From the NCBI RefSeq assembly GCF_003352465.1, contig NZ_CP031153.1, positions 482,465 to 546,464 on the forward strand: DNA of 64,000 bases. Reading direction: 5' to 3'. This DNA comes from Kordia sp. SMS9 (GTDB lineage: Bacteria; Bacteroidota; Bacteroidia; Flavobacteriales; Flavobacteriaceae). The notes below the pieces were generated by a model that saw only the letters and a list, made by a program, of their open reading frames with translations, was not told where the DNA came from and made no database searches. Below, piece after piece: positions 53,966 through 62,165 of this stretch; the stretch's first letter is position 1; each line of letters begins with the position of its first letter. The position numbers were made by a program, and so were the translations under genes.

Positions 53966-54562
53966 TTATTGTTTTGTTAGTGTGAGATCAAAAGGAATTT
54001 TGAAAGGATTAGGTGCCGTATTCCCAACCTCTTTGTAGTAAATAATATTCCATTTAAGTTGAGGATTACAACCAATTGTAGAACACGGTAAATATTCAAT
54101 ATCCAAACTTGGAGATGGCTTTAAACTCTTTGTAGATATTCTGTCATAAATTACAGTTGTTGGCTCATTATAGAATAAATTCATTTTGTTGAGATTGCTG
54201 AGATCGAAACCTGAACCAACTATTTTCAATCTAGCAGAGTTACTAAAATCTCCCAATGTATTGTATATTACTGTTCCATTTTCTTCATATTTAAAGCGCG
54301 CATAAATCTGATCACAATAATGTTTTCCTATGCTAAAATGTGTTTGCTTACTAAAGACCAACGTTAACTTCTTATTTCCATCATCATAGTGCCATGTACC
54401 CAGAAATTTATCTAAGTCTCTATTAATGTCTTTAAAATAATAACTCTTATTAGAGTCTAAATTGTCGTGACTTCCCAGTTGATGAATAGATATTATTTGA
54501 TCTTCCTGGGCATATGTTAAAGATATACATGCCATAAATATTAAGAATATTACCTTTTTCAT
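53966..54562 (-). CDS. Small secreted protein (possible DUF6705-like)
   Basis: 198 residues with a signal peptide (MKKVIFLIFMACISLTYAQ). The mature part has FLGTWHYDDGNKKLTLVFSK, a lipocalin-like opening strand pair found in the flavobacterial DUF6705-type proteins as I remember them, and a C-terminal segment with two Cys (LPCSTIGCNPQLKW). It lies 11 nt downstream of the JAMM-like lipoprotein gene, so the two form an operon and may act together. Function unknown. Confidence 0.7.
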   Translation of the reverse strand: MKKVIFLIFMACISLTYAQEDQIISIHQLGSHDNLDSNKSYYFKDINRDLDKFLGTWHYDDGNKKLTLVFSKQTHFSIGKHYCDQIYARFKYEENGTVIYNTLGDFSNSARLKIVGSGFDLSNLNKMNLFYNEPTTVIYDRISTKSLKPSPSLDIEYLPCSTIGCNPQLKWNIIYYKEVGNTAPNPFKIPFDLTLTKQ

Positions 54563-54573
54563 TGTTTAAATTT

Positions 54574-56085
54574 TTATAATTTTCGCCAGTCTGTAATTGT
54601 GTTACCATCATCGGCTATCGTTGCTTGGTAAACCGAAATCCCCATAGATTGACCATTTACACTATGTGTATTTATGAAATTAACTACTCTTTTCACAAAG
54701 TCAGCATCACTTAGGTTTTGAGAATCTTTAAGCACTAAAAGCCTAAAGGTATATAAAAAAACCTCATAATGGGAATCACTATTCTTTATTGACGTAGCTG
54801 CATTTTGCGCCTCATCCTTATCGTTAACAACTAAAGCAAAAGTGCCTTCCCTTGTTATAAGAATAGATGTTACTTTGTCTTTATTTTCATCCGCAACATC
54901 ATCAATATTTTCAAAAAACTCTAAGATATCGCCTTGTGAATACATAGGAGAGGGAATTTGATTTTCTAGAATCGTTCCATCATCTAATTCAACATCAGCT
55001 TCATTTACATGTATGTGAACACTAACAATTTCACCTGTTACATAACGAGGCACATAACTTACCGATGCACCATTACGAGTTGTTGCTTCACGAGCTCCAA
55101 AAACACTATCGGAGATTAATCTAAAACGGGCTCCTATCTCTTTTCTATCAGTTGGAATTTTAGCACGATACTCAATCATTTTTGCTTTTATAGTATCGTC
55201 ATTAGAATAATCCGTTAACCTTTGCTTAATTTGTTCTTGATTCAAATCTATGAATGGCTGCGTTACCACATCGGGATCACTTGGCAGATCATCATTTGAA
55301 CCATCATTGGTTCCTCCACCTCCACCAGCTGTAGGATTCCCTGTTGAACCAGATGGTCCGCCACTACTACTGTCAGGACAATCATATTCTACAACTAAAT
55401 ATTCATAGCATGGATCGCCCGTAAGCGTATGCTGACATTGATTCTGTATAACGTTTCCATTAGTTGTTGAAGAATATACAAACGTTTCATTTGTATCGGG
55501 CGTGAGATGATACACTGTAAAATTAGTGGTACATGGAAGTGGTAGCGAATTTTTGGGTGCTACAACTGAAAAATCTAAATCAATAGATTCATCTGAAATT
55601 GTATAATTACCTGTTAAATGACCAGTCTCTATGAATACTTGTTTTTGACCAGCACTTAGATGATAAGTTATAATATTTGCTTCATAATCATCATCTGAAG
55701 GCACGTAAGTAAAAACTATATTCTCAATTAAATTTTCAGCACTGTTGGAGCGTCTCATTGAAAACGTGTATGAATGTAAATTACCATCCATATATTCAAT
55801 ATACTGAGTTTCATTAGTGTAAACTACAATACCATTTTGTACATCATAATAATCTTTATCAGAATTTGGCTTATTATCTGTTTCCGATGTAAAAAATTGT
55901 AAGCGACTAAGTAAATTCTTGTTTTGTTGATATTCATTTTTGGAAATAATCCTCGAAGTAAAAGGAGAGTCTTTAAGATTATTTTCATCCGAAATGTCAT
56001 CAACATGATCCTTTAGACAGGCATTAAAGAATAGTCCAATCATTAAAAATAATGACAAGAACAGTAACTTTTGTTTTTGGCTCAT
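54574..56085 (-). CDS. Lipoprotein with a JAMM-like C-terminal region
   Basis: 503 residues. Lipobox FFNAC, Cys23. An N-terminal beta region (about 75-230), then a flexible Gly/Ser linker (about 240-265, SSSGGPSGSTG and a five-Gly run), then a C-terminal domain. This contains VSVHIHVNEADV (His357, His359) followed by PMYSQGDILEFF (Ser383, Asp386) and VTSILITREGTFALVV, which recalls the H-x-H ... S-x-x-D metal site of JAB/JAMM peptidases, though the spacing is longer than canonical. If correct, it is an outer membrane lipoprotein with a metallopeptidase-like domain. It starts a two-gene operon. Confidence 0.65.
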   Translation of the reverse strand: MSQKQKLLFLSLFLMIGLFFNACLKDHVDDISDENNLKDSPFTSRIISKNEYQQNKNLLSRLQFFTSETDNKPNSDKDYYDVQNGIVVYTNETQYIEYMDGNLHSYTFSMRRSNSAENLIENIVFTYVPSDDDYEANIITYHLSAGQKQVFIETGHLTGNYTISDESIDLDFSVVAPKNSLPLPCTTNFTVYHLTPDTNETFVYSSTTNGNVIQNQCQHTLTGDPCYEYLVVEYDCPDSSSGGPSGSTGNPTAGGGGGTNDGSNDDLPSDPDVVTQPFIDLNQEQIKQRLTDYSNDDTIKAKMIEYRAKIPTDRKEIGARFRLISDSVFGAREATTRNGASVSYVPRYVTGEIVSVHIHVNEADVELDDGTILENQIPSPMYSQGDILEFFENIDDVADENKDKVTSILITREGTFALVVNDKDEAQNAATSIKNSDSHYEVFLYTFRLLVLKDSQNLSDADFVKRVVNFINTHSVNGQSMGISVYQATIADDGNTITDWRKL

Positions 56086-56329
56086 CTATTTAACGTTTAT
56101 TTTTAAACACCTAAAAGTAAGAAAAATTGTGTTTTTTCGCAATATTTTCATCTAAGTACAACATCTGATTTTTTTTAAAATATTCTCTGCATTCAAATCC
56201 GTTTCTTCAATTCTTTGTCAAAGCTAATCTTGGCGTAAAACCACAAGGGTTTCTTAGTGAAACTTTTCCTTGTGTTATATACGCTGTTCAAGATTGCTCT
56301 GCATGCCAAATAATTGTTTCACTTAAAAT

Positions 56330-56566
56330 TTGGCAAACATGGTCATTACTAATTCTAAAAATCTAATCGGAGAAATTCAGCTTCATTATAAGAAGCAACA
56401 AAATATTGAACTTGAAAAAATTACAAGCTCACAACAAGTTAATGATTGCATTCGGAAATTTTTCCCTGTTGATCAAATAAATCATCGAGAGCGTATGTAT
56501 GCACTTTACCTTAACAACTCTAATCGAATAACAGGATATTATCAATACATACCGCTAATGCCTTAG
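56330..56566 (+). pseudogene. Truncated RadC/JAB-domain protein
   Basis: 78 residues (start at 56330, or at the Met three codons later) that match the N-terminal part of the RadC-like JAB proteins carried by Bacteroidota mobile elements: SKNLIGEIQLHYKKQQ, EKITSSQQVNDCIRKFF, and INHRERMYALYLNNSNRITG followed by YYQ. The frame stops just where the catalytic part (HNHPSG and the S-x-x-D motif) should begin, and nothing resembling that part follows within 290 nt. It is therefore a decayed fragment. It marks past mobile DNA in this accessory region. Confidence 0.7.
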
Positions 56567-56699
56567 AAATCGGAAGAAGAATCTACAAAAAACAACAAAT
56601 AGCAGCATAAAATTTTAAAATAGCTTACCAAAAGTATGGCATAGGTATGTCTTATCGTTAACAAAACTCACTAAAAAGAACATAAAAACAGTCCAAAAT

Positions 56700-56739
56700 A
56701 AAAATCCAAGAAATGAAATAGATCAAATCTTGGATTTTT
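56700..56739. terminator. Hairpin after the RadC remnant
   Basis: AAAAATCCAAG and CTTGGATTTTT, 11-bp perfect stem with an 18-nt loop; works on either strand. Confidence 0.65.
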
Positions 56740-56800
56740 ATGTTCTTGTTAGCTTTAAGGCAGCTATTTTCTGAAAGCGCCTTTTCAAATTCAACCCACA

Positions 56801-56829
56801 AAAAAAGCACCACTGTATGAAGTGATGCT
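56801..56829 (-). terminator. Terminator of the surface protein cluster
   Basis: AGCACCACT and AGTGATGCT pair with one mismatch around a 6-nt loop; on the minus strand it is followed by six T. It lies 31 nt beyond the stop of the gene at 56860. Confidence 0.7.
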
Positions 56830-56859
56830 CTTTTATATGTTATGTTTTAAAAGAATATG

Positions 56860-57678
56860 TTATTCCTTAATCAGTTTTACCGTTTTTGAACCTGCTGCTG
56901 CAGTGATTTTAGCAAAGTAGATTCCTGTTTGCAAACTTGTCATATCAATCGTTGAAAGGTTTGATACTTGATTTAATACGCGTTGTCCATTTAAATTTGT
57001 TACTACAATAGATTCAATGTCAGTAACTCCTGTAATAGTGGCAATGTTTTTTACAGGGTTTGGATATACATTTACACCTGCTAATTCAACTTCTGCTGTG
57101 CTTAACGTTGCAAAGTCAAATGAAGATGGTGCCGTTACAGCCGCTGCATTCGGATCTACTACATTTACAAATTGTGCCATTCCATTATCAATCATGTCAG
57201 CTTGCATGAACGATTTTAAAGGTGTTACTGTTGTTGCTAATGCAGAATTATTTTCTAGGATATACATATCTCCTAAAACAGGAGCTCCATTTACAGTAAA
57301 TGTGTACATATTTGAGTTTGTTCCTGCAGACGGTGCTGATAATGATGCTGGACTTCCTAAGGTTTCTGTAATTAAATATCCATCAATAGTAGGTTGTGCT
57401 ACATTAGTTCCATCAAAGAACGTGGCGCTTGCAGCTCCTCCCAAAGAAGTTGCTGATCCTGTATCAATTGTTACGCCATCAGGTAAAATGATTGTAAATC
57501 CATAACTCTGAACAGAAGTAGCAAAGTTATTGGCACTAGCGTTTGGTACTGCAACTATTGTGAAACTATAGCCTGTATTGTGTTGTAACGAGTATGTATA
57601 GCCATCCTGAGCACTTGCTTTGTTTGTAAATAGTGCAAAAGTTGCGCATAGTAATAAGATAAAAGTAGTTTTTTTCAT
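56860..57678 (-). CDS. T9SS-exported protein with type A sorting domain
   Basis: 272 residues. Signal peptide (TTFILLLCATFALFTNKASA), a beta domain of about 160 residues (TGYSFTIVAVPNASANNF, GFTIILPDGVTID, TPLKSFMQADMIDNG) and a C-terminal type A T9SS domain (VNVYPNPVKNIATITG, LQTGIYFAKITAAAG, KTVKLIKE). The N-terminal domain looks cohesin-like in its strand pattern, which is notable next to three proteins with dockerin-like repeats, but this is only a resemblance by eye. Last gene of the minus-strand cluster, 29 nt downstream of the next one, and followed by a terminator. Confidence 0.88.
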   Translation of the reverse strand: MKKTTFILLLCATFALFTNKASAQDGYTYSLQHNTGYSFTIVAVPNASANNFATSVQSYGFTIILPDGVTIDTGSATSLGGAASATFFDGTNVAQPTIDGYLITETLGSPASLSAPSAGTNSNMYTFTVNGAPVLGDMYILENNSALATTVTPLKSFMQADMIDNGMAQFVNVVDPNAAAVTAPSSFDFATLSTAEVELAGVNVYPNPVKNIATITGVTDIESIVVTNLNGQRVLNQVSNLSTIDMTSLQTGIYFAKITAAAGSKTVKLIKE

Positions 57679-57707
57679 ATCGATTTGTTTAGATATTAGG
57701 TATTGTT

Positions 57708-58697
57708 TTAATTTTCTGGTAATTGTTCATTAATGGCAAAAGTACTAAAATTAAGGAAATTTCCGGGATGTGAAAGCACATTCTGTAAAATAAATGGTGT
57801 ATCGGGGCTTGTTCCTGTATATTGGGTGATTCCATCCATATTGACATCGTGCACATTGTAGCCTGTTAATGCATATGTTGGAAAGTTTAAAAAGTTTCCG
57901 GGATCGTTTAAAACTTCTGATAAAATACTTGGCGTATCTGGCGTTGTTCCTGAATATTGTACAATAGTATCTGCATTTACATTTCCTGTCCACATGGCTA
58001 CAATATTATTCGGCATTCCAAAAACGGTTTGTCCGTTGCTTCCAAACGTGATTTGATTGTTGCTGTTGGTAAAATCTACAATTTCTGTAGTGCTTGATAG
58101 CGAAATGGATGCCGCCGTCATGATGCTCAAGTGATTTCTGTGTTTAATGACTACATGGTAATTCCCGAAAGGGATATTAAACTTTATATCAGACATGCCA
58201 TCAACATCTACTACATCGCCATCGCGTTGTAGTAATGCGGATTGACTCGCCACGATGGTTGTGTTAAGGACTGCGTCGCGTAATTCCACAAAAACCCAAT
58301 CCACAATCGCGTTATTGCCAGTTTCCGAAAGTACCGTGTTTTGCATGGTAAGTCCATCACTATATGGAGATGTTAACGGAATAAAATCGCTTTCGCGCAA
58401 ATCGTCACGCATTAAATTTTCTTCTCCTACGTTCGGATTTAATAAAGCGCCTTGTAAAAAAACAATTGGATTTACTTGAATTCCAAGTTTAATTCCGCCT
58501 TGCTGAAATCCTTGTGTTAGTGTTGTTGTTCCGTCTGAAATTGTTGTTACAACTAGTTCTCCTACTGTAAAATCGAGGGTAATTGTTCCGCCCGAAATCG
58601 TATTTCCTCCAGAAGCAACAACTTGTCGTTCTATGCTTTGCCCTGTAGATAAATGCAAACAGCTTAGAGCTATTATTACGAATATTTTATATTTCAT
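57708..58697 (-). CDS. Secreted protein with shared dockerin-like C-terminal module (short form)
   Basis: 329 residues. Signal peptide (MKYKIFVIIALSCLHLSTGQ), then the flavobacterial opening ERQVVASGGNTISGGTITLD up to TLTQGFQQGG (about 22-68). From residue 78 to the end runs the module shared with the next two genes: VFLQGALLNPNVGEE, MRDDLRESDFIPLTSPYSDG, VDWVFVELRD, SALLQRDGDVVDVDG and VVIKHRNHLSIMT, then two repeats (MWTGNVNADTIVQYSGTTPD and VHDVNMDGITQYTGTSPDTP) and NFLNFSTFAINEQLPEN. The D-x-N-x-D-G loops resemble dockerin calcium loops. No canonical T9SS domain. It is almost the module alone. Confidence 0.82.
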   Translation of the reverse strand: MKYKIFVIIALSCLHLSTGQSIERQVVASGGNTISGGTITLDFTVGELVVTTISDGTTTLTQGFQQGGIKLGIQVNPIVFLQGALLNPNVGEENLMRDDLRESDFIPLTSPYSDGLTMQNTVLSETGNNAIVDWVFVELRDAVLNTTIVASQSALLQRDGDVVDVDGMSDIKFNIPFGNYHVVIKHRNHLSIMTAASISLSSTTEIVDFTNSNNQITFGSNGQTVFGMPNNIVAMWTGNVNADTIVQYSGTTPDTPSILSEVLNDPGNFLNFPTYALTGYNVHDVNMDGITQYTGTSPDTPFILQNVLSHPGNFLNFSTFAINEQLPEN

Positions 58698-58711
58698 ATT
58701 AGTATGTTTTT

Positions 58712-61700
58712 TTAATTTTCAGGTAATTGTTCCGTAATTTGAAAAGTGCTGAAATTCAAGAAGTTTCCAGGATGCGCCAATACGTTTTGTAATATTAAAG
58801 GCGTATCAGGAGTGGTTCCTGAATATTGCGAATTTCCATCCATGTTTATATCATTCATATTGTATCCAGCAACCACAAACGTTGGTAAGTTTAAAAAGTT
58901 ACTAGGATCATTTAATACAATTGAAAGTATTCCTGTTGCATCAGGGGTTGTTCCTGAGTATTGTATAACGGTGTCTACGTTTACATTTCCAGACCACATT
59001 CCAACAATTCCAGTTGGCATTCCAAATATAGTTTGTGCATTTGTTCCAAAAGTTATTTGATTTGAAACATCGGTAAAGTCTACAATTGTATTTATGTCTG
59101 ACAAAGCCATAGTACTTTGCGTCATGATTCCTAAATGATTTCTGTGTTTTAACACAACATAGTACATATCGGGAGCTACTTGAGAGATGGTTACAGGAGA
59201 AATTCCATCCACAGCACTTACTACATCACCATCGCGTTGTAATAAGGCAGATGTTCCTTTTATTACGATTGTATTGTCCGTTGCATCGCGCAATTCAACC
59301 CAAATCCAATCGACAATAGCAGCATTTCCCGTAGCATCAAATACGGTACTTATTGTTGTTGCGCTATCGCTGTACGGACTTGTTAATGGAATAAAATCAT
59401 TGCTACGTAAGTCATCACGCATGAGCGTTTCTTCTCCCATATTTGGATTTAAAGCAGCACCTTGTAAAAATACTTTTGGAGATACTAACACTGTTGAGCA
59501 GAAATTATTTGTATCTGTAATCGTTACAATTGCTGTTTGTTCTGTAATATTTCCATTTGTGTCTGTAGCTGTAAGCGTTACTGTATTTTCTCCTATGTTA
59601 GTACAGTCAAAAGTGGTTTGCGAAGCTATAAAAGTGTTTACACCACATGAATCTGCAACCTCTCCTGTTACAGGTATAAAAGCAACTACATCATTGGCTG
59701 CAAACCATTGACTTGCATTGCGTCCTGGAACAATGATAGCTGCTGTTCCATCTATATTTTCTAGCCCTTGTGTTTTGTCATATCCTAAATCAGAAATACT
59801 CGTTGCATGAATTTCAATACGATTGCTTGTTTCAAATAGTTTTACTTGTGTAGTTGTTCCTTGCGTATCATCATCAATATGTGCTACATCATCAAAATCC
59901 ATGATTAAAATACGATTTGGTGCCGTACCAATAGTTTCATAACGAATAGTTCCACCTGATTCTGGATCATAATCATCCCAATCAAAAGCAATTAAATTAT
60001 TTGGATCATTAACATCAGGTAAAAATTGTCCCTCATAGAATCCGTTATCATTTATAGCTGTAAAAGTGATAAAACCGTTCGATGAAATGTGAAAATTGTT
60101 GTAAAGATTACCATAAAATGCAAATTCAAACCCAATTGGCAGTGCTGAAGAAACTTCATCATCAAAAAGTGAAACTACTGTACCTGTCGTTGAGATATCT
60201 TCTCTGTTGAATGTCCCTGTTTGATCTACTGTGTAATCTGAAGCTAATGGATCTGAATCTATAAAGTCTTCAGCTGTTATTGAAACGCTTCCATTCATCA
60301 TAATGTCAAGTGTTAAATCTTTGGATACGAAAGTAGGTCCTTCTTCATCTACTACAGTAACATCGTAACTACAAGAAACGGTTCCACCTGTATTGTCTAA
60401 AGTATCATACGCAAATGTGGTGGTGGTTCCTACAGCTAAAAATGTACCGCTTGGAGGTCCTGCTGTAACATTACTCGCACACGGATAATTATAGGTAACA
60501 CCACAAGCATCTGGTTCGGCTTGTAAAGTTAAATTCCCAGGACATGGAGGTATTGTTATTGTTACTGTTGTGGTACAGGTTGTTTCATTTCCTGCTTGAT
60601 CTGATGCAGTTACCGTAACTAAATTGTCTCCAATATCTGCACAGGTAAATACCGTTTTATCTAAAGTAACATTTCCAGTTTGACAATTATCCGTAAAACT
60701 CGTTAATAGACTATTTGGATCTAGCGTTACACTTCCTGTTCCATCTAATTCTGCAGTATAAGAGGCTACACATTGTATTACTGGTGGTACTTGATCCTCA
60801 AGAATAAAAAATACATTCGAGGTTGACACATTTCCATTTACATCTGTTACCGTAATAGTAGCATTATTAAACCCAGTATTACTACAATCAAGCGTTGCTG
60901 GACTAATTACTGTACTTGCAATGCCACAATCGTCTGTAACCGTTGCATTTAAGGTTGCTAAATCTAATGTTAACGTTCCATCACTGCCTAAACTTAGAAA
61001 CATAAAAGGAGCTGGTGGTGGTGCATTTATTACTGGTGGACTTTCTAAAACAGTGACCGTTACATCAATTACTGTACTATTGTTCTGCTCGTCTGTAGCA
61101 GTCAACTGTATTATATTATCTCCAATTTCTGAACAGGCAAATACTGTTTGACTTAAACTTACGTTTATATTCGCTTCTGCGCTACAATTATCTGTAAACG
61201 TATATCCAAAATCTGCTGGACTTACACTCACGTTTCCTGTGTTGTCTAAAGTAACACTTAAAGCAGGTGTTCCTGCTGGAGAAAGGTCTCCACGAACCCA
61301 AACACGATGAATGGTACTTTGACTGTTTACGGGGCTTGTGGCAGTAGGCGTATCATCTACTTCCCAACGATTTCCTAAACCACGGATTCCCCAGTGATTT
61401 TGACCACTGTTAAAGAATGGAAACTCTGTTAATGCATTGTCACCTTGACTTCCAAAAAAATTCCCTGCCAGTGCTGGTATATTAGCGGTGTGCCCTGTAA
61501 GTGTTGTAAAATTAGCAGGATTATTAATTCCTCCAAAAAAACCTACACCTGTTTTAAGGTAGTTTAAGGCATTTACGTAAGAGGTTTTAAAGTTAACAAT
61601 ACGAGTATGTCCTGTAGTTTCTCCATAAAAGCGAACTTCTTCAAAATCGATGGCTGCTGCTAGTGCATTTCCAATATGTCCCCAATTGGCAGTTCCTGCT

Positions 61701-62050
61701 TCATTGTCTCCTAAAGTTGAAGAACCTAATAAGGGAAGATCCGTATTTCGCACGGTAAGATCGGTATTATCGCCAGCCAAATGCACATAGTTTAATACCA
61801 TTAACCAACCGCCACCATCAGTGTCGTTGTCTAAAACTCCTTGAAAAGTACTTCCGTTAAAGTTGAAATAATAGGTTCCACTTGGAAAGCCGCCAACTGT
61901 TGATAGTGATAAGCTTCTAAACGGATTTGCCATAGTTCCATCTCCAGCATTTCCAAATACAGGAGCTGTGGTGTCTTCTCCGGGACCGCATTGCGCATGC
62001 AAGCTTAGACTTATAAAGAGTAAGAATATGATAGGTAAAAGTTTTTTCAT
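58712..62050 (-). CDS. Large surface protein: fibrinogen-like, HYR-like repeats and shared C-terminal module
   Basis: 1112 residues. Signal peptide (MKKLLPIIFLLFISLSLHAQ); a fibrinogen C-like domain at about 40-255 (DTDGGGWLMVLNYVH, NRWEVDDTP); several HYR/Ig-like repeats (each with a Cys, DNxxxVTxxASDQAGN and VTVTI-type strands) at about 260-600; a region with DVNDPNNLIAFDWDDYDPES (about 680-800); one more HYR-like repeat; and from about 857 the same module as its neighbours, with GNVNVDTVIQYSGTTPD and NDINMDGNSQYSGTTPDTPL. It is probably an adhesin or carbohydrate-binding surface protein. Gap to the next gene is 14 nt. Confidence 0.85.
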   Translation of the reverse strand: MKKLLPIIFLLFISLSLHAQCGPGEDTTAPVFGNAGDGTMANPFRSLSLSTVGGFPSGTYYFNFNGSTFQGVLDNDTDGGGWLMVLNYVHLAGDNTDLTVRNTDLPLLGSSTLGDNEAGTANWGHIGNALAAAIDFEEVRFYGETTGHTRIVNFKTSYVNALNYLKTGVGFFGGINNPANFTTLTGHTANIPALAGNFFGSQGDNALTEFPFFNSGQNHWGIRGLGNRWEVDDTPTATSPVNSQSTIHRVWVRGDLSPAGTPALSVTLDNTGNVSVSPADFGYTFTDNCSAEANINVSLSQTVFACSEIGDNIIQLTATDEQNNSTVIDVTVTVLESPPVINAPPPAPFMFLSLGSDGTLTLDLATLNATVTDDCGIASTVISPATLDCSNTGFNNATITVTDVNGNVSTSNVFFILEDQVPPVIQCVASYTAELDGTGSVTLDPNSLLTSFTDNCQTGNVTLDKTVFTCADIGDNLVTVTASDQAGNETTCTTTVTITIPPCPGNLTLQAEPDACGVTYNYPCASNVTAGPPSGTFLAVGTTTTFAYDTLDNTGGTVSCSYDVTVVDEEGPTFVSKDLTLDIMMNGSVSITAEDFIDSDPLASDYTVDQTGTFNREDISTTGTVVSLFDDEVSSALPIGFEFAFYGNLYNNFHISSNGFITFTAINDNGFYEGQFLPDVNDPNNLIAFDWDDYDPESGGTIRYETIGTAPNRILIMDFDDVAHIDDDTQGTTTQVKLFETSNRIEIHATSISDLGYDKTQGLENIDGTAAIIVPGRNASQWFAANDVVAFIPVTGEVADSCGVNTFIASQTTFDCTNIGENTVTLTATDTNGNITEQTAIVTITDTNNFCSTVLVSPKVFLQGAALNPNMGEETLMRDDLRSNDFIPLTSPYSDSATTISTVFDATGNAAIVDWIWVELRDATDNTIVIKGTSALLQRDGDVVSAVDGISPVTISQVAPDMYYVVLKHRNHLGIMTQSTMALSDINTIVDFTDVSNQITFGTNAQTIFGMPTGIVGMWSGNVNVDTVIQYSGTTPDATGILSIVLNDPSNFLNLPTFVVAGYNMNDINMDGNSQYSGTTPDTPLILQNVLAHPGNFLNFSTFQITEQLPEN

Positions 62051-62165
62051 AAAGTAGGTGTTATGTTAAATGAATATATTTAATTCCTTTTATAGTTAAG
62101 ACATGAGTTTTTGTGTGTACCCTATTTTTTATTTATAAAATTTACATATTCGTTAATTTCTAATT

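Noticed and set aside
56567..56630. Continuation of the RadC fragment in another frame (ALEIGRRIYKKQQ)
   Set aside because: An in-frame stretch follows, but it resembles the N-terminal rather than the missing catalytic part of RadC and is too short to judge.
52766..56860. Integrative element using the tRNA-Phe 3' end as attachment site
   Set aside because: No second copy of the tRNA 3' sequence and no integrase were found in the window; only the RadC remnant hints at mobile DNA.
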